Both the position numbers and the translations under genes were made by a program. The notes under the pieces are model-generated. The model ran no database searches and was not told where the DNA came from. It saw nothing but the letters and a program-made list of their open reading frames with translations. 64,000 nt of DNA from assembly GCF_003240585.1 (NCBI RefSeq), contig NZ_PCDP01000002.1, forward strand, positions 1 to 64,000. Reading direction: 5' to 3'. How positions within the stretch are numbered: position 1 is the first letter of the stretch; every line of letters starts with the position of its first letter. The stretch is from Arminella tubonensis (GTDB lineage Bacteria; Pseudomonadota; Alphaproteobacteria; Rhizobiales; Rhizobiaceae). Shown here in pieces: positions 1 through 8,669 of this stretch.

Positions 1-1
1 G

Positions 2-154
2 GCAATCCTGAAGCGCTCGAACTGGGTCGATCCGGTAGAGCGTCGCAACGCGTACACCGCGCAGGGCTGGTCGAAGTTCGACGACACGCTCGATCCGTAC
101 GGCCCTGAGCAGATTGCCCAGGAACGCGCCCGGTACGGTCAGGCACGCGTCTAA
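2..154 (+). CDS. C-terminal end of an unidentified protein (cut by the left edge)
   Basis: An open frame enters from the left edge and ends in TAA at 152-154, giving 50 residues that include WVDPVERR and GWSKFDDTLDPYG. The codon use is GC-rich and coding-like, and nothing competes with it on the other frames. I do not recognise the family. The next gene is 520 bases away on the opposite strand, so no partner can be named. Confidence 0.55.
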   Translation, partial: AILKRSNWVDPVERRNAYTAQGWSKFDDTLDPYGPEQIAQERARYGQARV

Positions 155-676
155 TGTGATTTGGGTCCCAGTCCGGAAGGTCTGGGGCCCTCATCGGTCC
201 GTGGGCTGGGATTAGGGTCGGGTTCCTCTGAGGCGCGCGGCGCTGCCACTGGCACGTTAAATTTCGCTTTATAACTTCTCAGGACGAAGGCAACGAGAAG
301 AGGTTCTCGAGCTTGGTAGTCTGGGTGGAGGCCTTGCAACCGGCAGCGGGCTCAATGCAGTTTCCGTTGTTTTCTGCTGAACCGGGCCGACGCCAAAAGG
401 CCAGAAGGATCCTGCCACTACGACGCGCAAGTGACGAGCCAAGTATTGATTGGATGGCGTCGCCCAAGGAGGCCAACTGCTGCAATCAGTAAAGTCCCCA
501 CTTTTAACATGAGTATCCTCCCCGCATTCATGTGGCCAAGCCTCTCAGAGCCGCTCGGGCGTCAACGTATGTACCGTTGCCGTGCGGGAACCTGGGCAGA
601 TAAATCGCAATGTTGCGCCTAGAAACGGGATTAGTTCCCAATCCGGTGCCGATCTCTAGTTCGCTTGGAATAAGGC
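155..676. other. Intergenic stretch without a convincing gene
   Basis: Only short overlapping frames of about 60-70 codons occur here, without ribosome sites or recognisable motifs. I see no repeat, transfer RNA or strong terminator. Confidence 0.5.
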
Positions 677-1234
677 TCAGAAACGCTCGAGCATTTTTCG
701 GAGCTGAGCGTTTTGCGCCTGCAACTTCGCAACCAATTGGGTTCTCAAGTGCTTGATTTCATCGTCGAGGTTGGCCGCTTCTTGAACGAAAGGATCCGCA
801 GGCGGCGACAGTTTCGCGACCGGCTTCGCGGCGTGCACGACGAAACTTGGAACACCCGCCTCACCACCGAGGTTGCCCCCGGTCTTTCGGAACGTGCTCC
901 GCGGCTTCCTGGGCGGCTTTGCAGGTGCTTTGCCCGCCGGCGGCGGAACTGTTGTCTTAGCCTTTGGCTCCTCGTCATCATCAATGGTTTTTAGCTTTAT
1001 CTCTTCGCTTTCGGATTGCTCCGTGCCAAACCTCTCCGCTTGATCAGCGAATGGCGGACCAATATCGTCAGGGGAAGGAACTGCTTCCGGTGACGCGAGA
1101 AGTGGTGCTGAGATTGCCAGCGCCTCAACCTCTATGAGCCTACTATCGCTTTCCCGCGCAATCGGTTGCTCGGGAGTCTCGGCTGTCCGCTTCCGGGACA
1201 CCAATTGAGCAAGATATTTCCATGGCGGTTTCAT
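677..1234 (-). CDS. SyrB-like protein, longer paralogue
   Basis: The 185-residue product is low-complexity and rich in Ala, Pro, Lys and Glu, and ends in a short charged coiled coil with the pattern LVAKLQAQNAQLRKMLERF. That tail matches the end of the neighbouring protein at 1373-1804, so the two are paralogues. SyrB of Sinorhizobium meliloti is a small regulator linked to exopolysaccharide and nodulation-gene control and has this kind of tail; a regulatory role here is inferred from that likeness. The frame opens with a TTG three bases earlier, but the ATG is the more natural start. No DNA-binding domain is visible. Confidence 0.6.
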   Translation of the reverse strand: MKPPWKYLAQLVSRKRTAETPEQPIARESDSRLIEVEALAISAPLLASPEAVPSPDDIGPPFADQAERFGTEQSESEEIKLKTIDDDEEPKAKTTVPPPAGKAPAKPPRKPRSTFRKTGGNLGGEAGVPSFVVHAAKPVAKLSPPADPFVQEAANLDDEIKHLRTQLVAKLQAQNAQLRKMLERF

Positions 1235-1372
1235 CAAGCTTCATCCCGCGCAATGCGCCCCACCGCGGCAACGCGGCTCTTTAACTCGGCTTGCAACGCA
1301 AGCCGAGTTTCCAACTGCCCTATATAATTGAGACTGACGCAATCGTGCAACTAACGACCGCTTCCCCAACGA

Positions 1373-1804
1373 TCAGTCGCGGCCAAGACGCTTACGCAGG
1401 TCTGCATTTTCCGCACGCAACTTGTCAGCCAAAGCCTTACGAAGGCTTTTGTTTTCTTCTTCAAGCTGAATGAGATCAGCCATCTCATCGCTGGCCGTCA
1501 CAGGCGACTTTGCGGCAGGTTCGGCAGGTACAACCACCTTGGTTTTTCCCGTGGCTTTGATGCCGTCCTTTGGTGCTGCTATCGCCGCGGCGAGCGCTTT
1601 AGAAGCGGCCGGCAGCGCTTCAGGTCGGGCGCTACGCTTCTTGCTGATCTTGGGGGACTTAGTTGCAGACGACGCAGACAGCGCTGCTTCGATTTCTGCC
1701 TTCGAACGCCGCGGCGCCCGCTGCGTCTTTGGCTCTGGCGCCGATACCGGCGCATTTGTCGCCCCAACTTCAACTGTCGCGTTCGTATTGTTCTCGTCAG
1801 CCAT
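1373..1804 (-). CDS. SyrB-like regulator
   Basis: This 143-residue protein begins MADENNTNATVEVG, has a basic Ala/Pro/Lys-rich middle (QRAPRRSKAEIEAAL) and ends in the leucine-zipper-like KLRAENADLRKRLGRD. The overall plan and both ends agree with rhizobial SyrB proteins. A GGAGAA ribosome site lies six bases before the ATG. It is 138 bases upstream of its paralogue on the same strand, which suggests a tandem duplication and perhaps co-transcription. The regulatory function is by family only; no helix-turn-helix can be seen. Confidence 0.75.
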   Translation of the reverse strand: MADENNTNATVEVGATNAPVSAPEPKTQRAPRRSKAEIEAALSASSATKSPKISKKRSARPEALPAASKALAAAIAAPKDGIKATGKTKVVVPAEPAAKSPVTASDEMADLIQLEEENKSLRKALADKLRAENADLRKRLGRD

Positions 1805-2067
1805 CTCAATTCTCCATCAGTGGTGTGGATCTTTTCGACGCAGCAACGGTCGGTGTCAACATGAACATCACAAAGCGCAGGCAGTTCAGACCGGAATGCA
1901 GCAAAAAAATCCACCACACTAATAGAAGTGGCCCATTGGGGCATATTGCGGGATTACCGTGCCGCAGCGGCGAGCTCCAGCGGTTTCGTAAACAGCGATT
2001 GAAAACCGAATTCACCTTTTGGCGCATCGCTCTCTTGTTTTGGGCGCTTCAAGGCTGGCAAACACGC

Positions 2068-3540
2068 TCAAGCGAAATCGATTAGCGCACTTTTGTGGCG
2101 CATGTTCGCTTCCACGGCTTGGCGTCCGAGATCTTTGCCGATCCCTGAGCTGTTGTAGCCGCCGGTTGGAATAATGTAATCCGCGGTCCGACCATAACGA
2201 TTGACCCAGACTGTTCCGGCCTTGATGCTTCGCACCGCGCGCATCGCCTTGCCCAGGTCAGCTGTATGAACGCCTGCGGCAAGGCCGTAGATGGGATGGG
2301 AAGCAAGGCTCAGGCCCTCTTCCTCGTCCTCGAAGGATTGGCATGTTAAGACCGGACCGAATACCTCTTCTCGAGCGGCCTCCATGTCCGGGGTCACGTG
2401 AGTGAGAATGGTGGGTTCGTAGAAGGCGCCGTCCTGGATTGCAGCGAACCTCCGCCCGCCCACCACCGCCTCGGCACCGGCCTGAATGGTTCGGCGCACC
2501 ATGCCATCAATCCGATCGAGTTGCGCCGTTGAGACAATTGGCGAGAGGCTGGTCTGAGAAGACCAGGTGGGACCGGCTTTGAGCGTGTCGGACAGGCCCG
2601 CAATCCGTTCGATCATCTCGTCCGCCACCGACCGGGCCACGATCAGGCGAGAGCCCGCGACGCAGACCTGGCCTGCATTGCCAAAAATGGAACGAGCAAT
2701 ATTGCGTGCGACCTTGTCTAGGTCGGCATCTGCGAAGACCAATTGCGGGCTCTTGCCCCCCAGTTCCAAGGTCAACGGCTTCACACCGCTTTCGGCCGCT
2801 GCCGCCATGATCGCAGCACCTGTTCGCGTCGAGCCGGTAAAGGAGATCTTACCCACCGTGGGATGCCTGCACAAAGCGTCGCCTGTCACCGGCCCGGTGC
2901 CTTGGACGACGTTGAGGACACCGGCCGGCATGCCCGCCTCGCTGGCGAGCTGAGCGAGCCGAACAGCTGTGAATGGCGTCAGTTCCGAGGGCTTCAGGAC
3001 GACCGCATTGCCCGCTGCGAGCGCTGGGCCAACTTTAGTTACCGATTGCGTGACGGGGAAGTTCCAAGGTGAAATTGCTGCCACGACGCCATAGGGCTCC
3101 GAAATCACCATGCCAAGCATGTCGGTTCGGGTCGCCGCGATCTCACCGCCGAGCTTGTCTGCGAATTCAGCGAAGAAGCGGATGCAATCGGCCGCGTATG
3201 GCAGATCGACGGCCAAAAAATCCTTGATCGGGCGGGTCGATCCCATAGCCTCCATGCGGCCGAGTTCGATGGAGTACGCCTCGATCAAGTCTGCCCACCG
3301 GCGCAGAATGCGGGCGCGATCCCGCGGTGCTCCCGTTGCCCAGCTCGTGGTTCGGAAGGCGCGCTCAGAACTTGCGACCGCGCGATCCACCATGGCCGGC
3401 CCGGCGATAGCAAGATCCGCGTAGACTTGGTTGTCAGATGGGCGCCTGACTGGAAGGGAGTCCGAGCTTTCTAACACCAGTGCTCCGTCGATATAGTGCC
3501 CGTTCTGGACAATGACGTCGTCTGGATTGAAATCGAGCAT
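2068..3540 (-). CDS. NAD(P)-dependent aldehyde dehydrogenase
   Basis: The 490-residue product is full length for the aldehyde dehydrogenase superfamily, which oxidises aldehydes to carboxylates. The active-site glutamate lies in TLELGGKSP near residue 259 and the nucleophilic cysteine in GNAGQVCVAGSRL near residue 293. The ISPWNFP and FTGST cofactor segments are also present. The frame extends 38 codons further upstream, but AGAGGT six bases before the ATG at 3540 and the usual family length favour this start. It looks like the betaine-aldehyde/semialdehyde type; the substrate cannot be told. It stands alone, next to recombinase debris. Confidence 0.9.
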   Translation of the reverse strand: MLDFNPDDVIVQNGHYIDGALVLESSDSLPVRRPSDNQVYADLAIAGPAMVDRAVASSERAFRTTSWATGAPRDRARILRRWADLIEAYSIELGRMEAMGSTRPIKDFLAVDLPYAADCIRFFAEFADKLGGEIAATRTDMLGMVISEPYGVVAAISPWNFPVTQSVTKVGPALAAGNAVVLKPSELTPFTAVRLAQLASEAGMPAGVLNVVQGTGPVTGDALCRHPTVGKISFTGSTRTGAAIMAAAAESGVKPLTLELGGKSPQLVFADADLDKVARNIARSIFGNAGQVCVAGSRLIVARSVADEMIERIAGLSDTLKAGPTWSSQTSLSPIVSTAQLDRIDGMVRRTIQAGAEAVVGGRRFAAIQDGAFYEPTILTHVTPDMEAAREEVFGPVLTCQSFEDEEEGLSLASHPIYGLAAGVHTADLGKAMRAVRSIKAGTVWVNRYGRTADYIIPTGGYNSSGIGKDLGRQAVEANMRHKSALIDFA

Positions 3541-3702
3541 GGCGGCACCTCTGAACTGGCTTTGGTAGAAAGCTAGGGGCGATGTCGCAGGCTTTGTCCC
3601 TTTTCCCAGTCTGCTCGCGGCAGCTTCTGCCGAAGATTGGCGGGCCGACGGCAAATGCGTAATCAGCGGGCCCTGGTTCGAACTTAAGCGGGGGCCTCAC
3701 GT

Positions 3703-3849
3703 TCAAACAAAACTGGGCACGCCTGCGGGAGCGGCCCCACCGCCCATCACCAGCCCTTCGAGAACTGCCTGGCGGCCATGAATGCGGATTTCGGTATCGT
3801 CCACTTCCACCTGATCGATGACCGAGCGGATATAGAGCAGATGGGTCAT
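3703..3849 (-). pseudogene. C-terminal remnant of a large serine recombinase
   Basis: A 48-codon frame reads THLLYIRSVIDQVEVDDTE and then RIHGRQAVLEGLV and GVPSFV before a stop. This is the usual end of large serine recombinases of the resolvase/invertase superfamily. No catalytic N-terminal domain follows upstream, and the surrounding frames are broken, so it is a relic. A long antisense-looking frame at 3434-4141 covers it but is not a gene. Confidence 0.65.
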
Positions 3850-4186
3850 CGTTCTTGAGGAGGCGCACAACTATGCTCGCCCCGCGCGACAGGGCGGGGA
3901 TCGTCGTCAGTCGCTTTCGCGCAGGACCTTCGAGCGGATTGCAAAGAGGAACGGAATTTGGGCTTTCACCAATGGTCGCCAGCAGCGCCCTAGCGAAATT
4001 AACGCGACGATAATCAGCCAGTGAGCCAATTTCTTCTCGCACGGGCTTCAAAATCCTGACGTCCTTGCATCTGGAGAAGCGATTGTGTTTGGCAGCGCCG
4101 TCCATGTTCCGTCGCGGGTTCAGATCAACATACCCAGCCAAGAAACTTTAGCATAACATCAGCCCCTTACGCAGATTGGGGTAACC

Positions 4187-4753
4187 CGCCGTCCAAGCGG
4201 CGACAATCCTGCGAGGGGGCCGGGCTGTCTGGCCCGTCGTCAGCGTCGCCTCGACGCCAACGGCCCATTTTGCCGAGGAACTTGCCGGAGTGACCGAAGT
4301 CCGTGCGGGGGTCTTCGTGTTTTTCGATCTGTTCATGGCAGGCGTCGGCATCTGCGCGGTTACCGATATCGCGCTGTCCGCCCTTGCCACCGTCATCGAT
4401 CACCAACGCGAAAAAAGCTGGATTTTGTCGATGCCGGATGGATGGCAATGTCCCGCGATCGCGGTACCGCCAGACAGCCGATCGACCAGGGCTATGGCCT
4501 GGTTTGCGATCTCGACGGTCGGCCCCATCCCGATCTCATCTTATCCGACGCGCACCAGGAGCACGGTGTTGTCACCGCAAGGGTCGGATCCGGCGCGCCG
4601 CTTCCCGAACTTGCGACCGGCGCGCGCGTACGCATTCTTCCCAATCATGCCTGCGCAACGGGCGCACAGCATTCGAGCTACAATGCGGTTCGCTCGGGCA
4701 GCAACGTCGTCGTCGCGGAGTGGCCGCGCTTTTCAGGATGGCGACCGCTATGA
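4187..4753 (+). pseudogene. Truncated, frameshifted D-threonine aldolase / D-serine dehydratase-like gene
   Basis: Two adjoining frames give the end of a fold-type III PLP enzyme of the DSD1/D-threonine aldolase family. The first reads PVVSVASTPTAHFAEELAGV and VRAGVFVFFDLFMAG. After a one-base shift near 4425 the second reads DAGWMAMSRDRGTA, QEHGV and RILPNHACATGAQH. The HxC metal site of the C-terminal domain (NHACAT) is intact, but the PLP-lysine half is missing, with an in-frame stop near 4180. It lies just upstream of an FAD amino-acid oxidoreductase on the same strand, so the pair may once have been a D-amino-acid catabolic unit. Confidence 0.75.
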
Positions 4754-5118
4754 TCGAGACGATATTGCCACAGTCCTCACGCGCAAAGCGCCGGTTCCGG
4801 CGGGACGTTACGTTAAGTGACGCGGCCGTTGTTTTGCAACTCATATAGATATGTCAATCCGATCCAGTTTCGCCGACGCGCTGCCCTTCTCGGATTGGTG
4901 TTTCCAGCCACCGCAGAAATGTTGCAATCGGGGCATGATGACAAAAGGATCGACCAGATCACCCACCTGCCGGCCCGCCGATCGGAACATTCATCTGTGG
5001 CATGCGGGAGGAACGGAAGAAAATACTGGTCCACCGCCAACTCCAGTCACTTCCGGCGACCTCCAAAGTTAGAATAGGCGCAACAAATTCACGCTCGTGC
5101 TGAAGCCGGAGAATGTTC
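4754..5118. other. Spacer between the broken aldolase gene and the FAD oxidoreductase
   Basis: Several overlapping short frames exist on both strands but none has a ribosome site or recognisable motif. The promoter of the downstream oxidoreductase should lie here; I could not pick a convincing one. Confidence 0.35.
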
Positions 5119-6441
5119 ATGACCGCCCCTTTGCAGATGGTCCAAACGGACGTGTCGCAGCCGATGACTGCGGATGTCGTTGTCATTGGTGGCGGAATCG
5201 TCGGCGTATTCACGGGTTATTATCTTGCCCTGCGCGGATTAAAAGTCGTCCTGCTTGAAAAAGGTCGGATCGGTGCGGAACAATCCAGCCGCAACTGGGG
5301 CTGGTGCCGCCAGCAGAACCGCGATGAGCGTGAACTGCCGATCGCGACGAAAAGCCTCGAGTTGTGGGAGCGTTTTGCCGCTGAAACCGGCGAGGACACC
5401 GGCTTCAGCCGTTGCGGGCTGTTGTATCTCAGCAATGACGACATCGAGATCGAAAAATGGGCGCGCTGGCGGGACTTCGCCAAAGCAGCAGGTGTCGTAA
5501 CGAAGATGCTGGACAGTCGGGAAGCCAGCGAGCGCGGTCGTCAGACCGGCCGCGCATGGAAGGGCGGTGTTTTCTCGGCAACCGACGGCACCGCGGATCC
5601 CTCCCGTGCGGCCCCCGCCGTTGCGCGGGCGATCATGAAATTGGGCGGCACGGTCCTGCAGAGCTGCGCTGCGCGCGGCGTCGAGACAAGCGGTGGGCGA
5701 CTGAGCGCAGTTGTCACCGAAAAAGGCACCATCCGGACGCCGATTGCCATCATGGCGGGCGGAGCTTGGGCTTCGTCCTTCTGCCACCAACTGGGGATTC
5801 GCTTCCCTCAAGCTACGATCCGATCCTCCATCATGTCCGTCACAGCGGGGTCGGACGTCCTTCCTGAAGCGCTCCATACGTCGCAGGTTTCAGTGACGCG
5901 GCACGGCGCCGGCTACCGACTTGCTATCACCGGACGCGGAAGGGTCGATCCCACCCTTCAGCAGATGCGTTTCGCGCCGCAGTTTTTGCCAATGTTCCTG
6001 CGTCGGTGGCGTGTTCTGGCTCCCGGTGGACTGGAAGGTTGGCGCTCCGGCCACGAGACGCTACGGCGCTGGACTTTCGACCGTCCGACACCGATGGAGC
6101 GGATGCGCGTTCTCGACCCGCGCCCCGATGCGGGAACGATAGCGCTCACGCGCCGGCGCGCGGTTGCCCTGCTTCCCGCGCTGGCACGGTCGCGCGTGAT
6201 TGCTGAATGGGGCGGCTACATCGACTCAACACCCGATGGGGTGCCAGGTATCGGCGAAGTCGGCAGCATCCCAGGTTTTATCCTGGCCGCCGGGTTCAGC
6301 GGCCACGGCTTCGGGATCGGCCCGGGCGCGGGTCACATGATCGCTGATATCGCCACCGGTCAAACGCCGATCGTCGACCCTTGCCCTTATCAGCCGGAAC
6401 GGTTCATGTCTTCCGTATGGGGCAAAGTCGCCGATTTCTGA
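5119..6441 (+). CDS. FAD-dependent D-amino-acid oxidoreductase (DAO family)
   Basis: The 440-residue protein opens with a Rossmann FAD site (VVVIGGGIVGVFTGYYLALRG) followed by VVLLEKG, and near the end has the second FAD contact AGFSGHGFGIGPGAG. These are the marks of the DAO/DadA family, which oxidises amino acids or other secondary or primary amines to imines. The SSRNWGWCRQQ segment is common in a rhizobial branch of uncertain substrate. An ATG six bases upstream is in frame, but GGAG at 5108-5111 is best placed for the ATG at 5119. Its location next to a decayed D-amino-acid lyase gene supports amino-acid catabolism; the substrate is unproven. Confidence 0.85.
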   Translation: MTAPLQMVQTDVSQPMTADVVVIGGGIVGVFTGYYLALRGLKVVLLEKGRIGAEQSSRNWGWCRQQNRDERELPIATKSLELWERFAAETGEDTGFSRCGLLYLSNDDIEIEKWARWRDFAKAAGVVTKMLDSREASERGRQTGRAWKGGVFSATDGTADPSRAAPAVARAIMKLGGTVLQSCAARGVETSGGRLSAVVTEKGTIRTPIAIMAGGAWASSFCHQLGIRFPQATIRSSIMSVTAGSDVLPEALHTSQVSVTRHGAGYRLAITGRGRVDPTLQQMRFAPQFLPMFLRRWRVLAPGGLEGWRSGHETLRRWTFDRPTPMERMRVLDPRPDAGTIALTRRRAVALLPALARSRVIAEWGGYIDSTPDGVPGIGEVGSIPGFILAAGFSGHGFGIGPGAGHMIADIATGQTPIVDPCPYQPERFMSSVWGKVADF

Positions 6442-6801
6442 GCCAACCCCGACATGCCCCAGATATCGGATTGACTGGTCGTCACCCATCACCGGCGTTG
6501 AGGGCTGATTAAATGCTGACACTGAGCCTTGTTTCGGGAAAACAGAAGAGCGAGCTGAGGCCTCCCGATGGCATCGCCGCCTTGACCACGCCATAGAAAC
6601 AGGGCTCCCTTTTGAAGGAATCCTGTCGAGCGACAAGGCCTTTTTCTTCGAATAGAGAACGCGCATAGCCCTTTCTGGCTTCGGAATTGAAAACAGCTCA
6701 GTCAGAACGTTTGCCTTGAGGTAGCAACCTACTTACAATGGAGCAATGCAGTGGGGCTGCATAGCGCTGGGCACCCAAGTCCCGTCATCGATGGGAGGTG
6801 T
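6442..6801. other. Intergenic stretch, nothing recognised
   Basis: A 146-codon antisense frame covers part of this region and the end of the oxidoreductase gene, but it has neither a ribosome site nor family features and is taken as a shadow. Confidence 0.4.
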
Positions 6802-7083
6802 CTAATGGGACGGAGCGATGGGGTTCGCCCGGCGATATTGCGCGTAAAAGAGCACCGCGCGCCGGATGTCCACCTCGATGTCATTGCATAGCACATCGTA
6901 TTCCTTGAGGTTCGTGCGCGGCTTAGTGCCCCGAACTATCGCCTCCCGGTACATTACAGCCTCAGCGTAACCCGCGACCAGCTGCCTGAAATCATCGGAT
7001 TGCTTAAAGGCGCTTTCGAGCTGGCCGCGCAAGCCGGGCCACTTGAGCTTGAGTAACGCGAGCCCAGACGCTTCTAAAGACAT
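6802..7083 (-). CDS. Small hypothetical protein
   Basis: The 93-residue product starts MSLEASGLALLKLKWPGL and contains a helical, acidic middle with YREAIVRG and a C-terminal VDIRRAVLFYAQYRR. A GGGGGT ribosome site sits seven bases before the ATG; a GTG three codons upstream is also possible. It has no signal peptide or membrane segment. I do not recognise it, but its codon use and start signal look real. It diverges from the gene and RNA candidate at 7.2-7.6 kb. Confidence 0.55.
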   Translation of the reverse strand: MSLEASGLALLKLKWPGLRGQLESAFKQSDDFRQLVAGYAEAVMYREAIVRGTKPRTNLKEYDVLCNDIEVDIRRAVLFYAQYRRANPIAPSH

Positions 7084-7212
7084 AAGCCGCACCCCCGGTT
7101 AATTCGGTGTGTCTACCTATAGGCCTGTTTAAGATTGGAAGTTATCCGTCTCCCCCACACAGCCTTTAAAGAGCAGCCTTTGAAGGAATCGAAGGATTGT
7201 TCCTAACCTGCG

Positions 7213-7237
7213 GGAACTCACTTGGGACTTCGTAGTT
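7213..7237 (+). promoter_or_regulatory. EcfG-type promoter before the hairpin RNA candidate
   Basis: The sequence is GGAAC (7213-7217), 17 bases, then GTT (7235-7237). This matches the general-stress sigma factor EcfG consensus of alphaproteobacteria (GGAAC-N16/17-cGTT), except that the base before GTT is A. Six other sites in the window have the same spacing. Confidence 0.5.
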
Positions 7238-7244
7238 CTCAGCT

Positions 7245-7318
7245 TGATCGCCTGCAAATCGCGGTTGGCCAGTTGCATGAAAGAAGGCCCCTTCCAAAGC
7301 TGCAACTGGCCATTTCTT
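7245..7318 (+). ncRNA. Candidate stress-induced small RNA with a terminator-like hairpin
   Basis: From the expected start of the EcfG-type promoter, the first 75 bases run into a very strong hairpin. Arms 7266-7277 and 7301-7312 are a perfect 12-base inverted repeat (TGGCCAGTTGCA / TGCAACTGGCCA). The loop holds a smaller GAAGG/CCTTC stem. The outer stem is followed by ATTTCTTGT, a weak T-tract. This could be a free small RNA ending at the hairpin, or a structured leader of the gene starting at 7380. Neither is proven. Confidence 0.4.
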
Positions 7319-7379
7319 GTCGCCCACTATTAGCCGCAAAGACAAGACCGTCTACCCGTCAATTAATGAGAATCAAAAT

Positions 7380-7619
7380 ATGACTTCTACAAATCTCAGC
7401 CGCCATTCAGCGAGCCGTCCATCCACCTTGAATTTGGAGGATTTCAAATATCGCTTCATTGAACGCATGGTTCGGGGCGCTGCCGTCGGTGCCCTGAGGG
7501 AGGGTTTGTCCACGCGGAAATATGCTGAAGCGGTTGCTGCTTCCTACTGGGTCGAATTGCACTCGGGGGGAGCATCTCCCGAGGACTGTGCGGATAGCGA
7601 TATGAGTTATTCTGACTGA
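7380..7619 (+). CDS. Small hypothetical protein
   Basis: The 79-residue product begins MTSTNLSRHSASRPSTL and has a basic helical centre (YRFIERMVRGAAVGALREG) and an acidic end. The frame is open 21 codons further upstream, but that part overlaps the hairpin region and is unlikely to be translated. The ribosome site is weak (TGAGAA). It may be expressed from the EcfG-type promoter if transcription passes the hairpin. The family is not recognised. Confidence 0.45.
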   Translation: MTSTNLSRHSASRPSTLNLEDFKYRFIERMVRGAAVGALREGLSTRKYAEAVAASYWVELHSGGASPEDCADSDMSYSD

Positions 7620-8105
7620 GCACATGAGACCGTTGCCTTGCCTTGTCGGCTTGTAGAGGACTTTGGCGTGACCCACGCCCAAACACGGCCGCTGAAGCAA
7701 AGGTCGTTGACCGCCCCGCGCAATCAGGCGCTTCTTTACGGTTATGATCGGCGAGGCATTGGTGACAATCGTTGTTCGCAGGCTATCTTCGAAGACGATC
7801 GGGCTGAATATCTTGGGTTGTCGATCAAGGCAGCTTCTCGAAGGCCGAAAAAAAATTAATCGCACGCGGTCCGCAGGGATTTTCTTCGTCCGCAAGCCAC
7901 CGGCTACAGCCAAATCGTAGCGGAGCAGGCCGAGACCGGTCTCCCTTGAGGAGCCTGAGCTAGGACCGGACGCCGCCTAGAGGGCGGCAGAACGAAGGTC
8001 GGTTAACCCAGCGACCGGCAATATCGCTGGCGACTTCGAAGGGCAAGGTGGATCTGTCAGCTTTGGCGGTTTTGAGGCTCGGCAAAAATAGCTCTCGCCG
8101 TCAAC
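7620..8105. other. Intergenic stretch between convergent genes
   Basis: Frames on both strands are short or antisense to each other and lack start signals. A small GC-rich dyad (GCCGCC/GGCGGC) near 7970-7986 is the only structure noticed. Confidence 0.4.
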
Positions 8106-8360
8106 CTACCCTCGTCTTCGAAGCGCAATTCGATTGCGAACGTCGTAGCCGACGATTTCGCTGGCAATTGCCACCGCCTGGCCGATTGCATGTAGGTCTG
8201 GCGCGGTTCCCCTAAGGCAAATCCGACCGTTTTCCACCATCACCTCAATTTGAGAGGTTTCCAGGCCTGGGGTGTAAGCAATCTCCGAAGAAATCGATGC
8301 GCACGCGCCCGCTGTTGTGGAGCTCAAAAAAAAATTTGCAGGCAAATCCGGGGTGAGCAT
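8106..8360 (-). CDS. BON-domain-like small protein
   Basis: The 84-residue product carries one BON-like unit: a helix with ACASISSEIAYTPGL, a strand IEVMVENGRICLRG and a second helix AIGQAVAIASEIVG. BON domains occur in periplasmic stress proteins such as OsmY and are thought to bind phospholipid. No signal peptide is evident, so a cytoplasmic or membrane-associated place is possible. The start overlaps the stop of the preceding gene by one base (TGATG), and GGGAGG precedes it, so translation is coupled. It is the third gene of an operon headed by a response regulator. Confidence 0.65.
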   Translation of the reverse strand: MLTPDLPANFFLSSTTAGACASISSEIAYTPGLETSQIEVMVENGRICLRGTAPDLHAIGQAVAIASEIVGYDVRNRIALRRRG

Positions 8361-8653
8361 CAGAGACCTCCCTTCATGAACAACGTCCGAGATTCGGGAT
8401 TGTTCATCGCCGTTCCTGAACGAATTTTGGGGGTGGCGGGACAACGGCGGCGGTCTGTCCCTGCATCAGTAGACCTTATCCACAGTGGTAGCGACGGCGG
8501 CGGGAAGATCTGCATCCTCGACCGACCGGTCCCGATGTAGCCGTCGAAGCCGTTGCTGTCCGAGGTTTTGATGCGGTGGAGATGGAAACCGGTGCAAATA
8601 GCGTCGATGACATTTGCTTTCGAAGGCACGTAGTCTGCTGGCAAACCTTCCAT
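8360..8653 (-). CDS. Hypothetical protein, middle gene of the regulator/BON operon
   Basis: The start is set by a perfect AAGGAGGT five bases before the ATG at 8653. The 97 residues begin MEGLPADYVPSKANVIDAIC and end in FMKGGL, with no known motif. The C-terminal half is rich in Ser, Arg and Pro and looks less like a folded protein, so a frameshift within it is possible. It lies 16 bases after the response-regulator stop and its own stop overlaps the BON-like gene's start by one base. The tight packing supports it as a real cistron. Confidence 0.5.
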   Translation of the reverse strand: MEGLPADYVPSKANVIDAICTGFHLHRIKTSDSNGFDGYIGTGRSRMQIFPPPSLPLWIRSTDAGTDRRRCPATPKIRSGTAMNNPESRTLFMKGGL

Positions 8654-8669
8654 AGAAACCTCCTTGGGG

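Noticed and set aside
3434..4141. A 235-codon minus-strand frame
   Set aside because: It overlaps the aldehyde dehydrogenase start and the recombinase tail in another frame, has Arg/Pro-rich random-looking residues, and no ribosome site.
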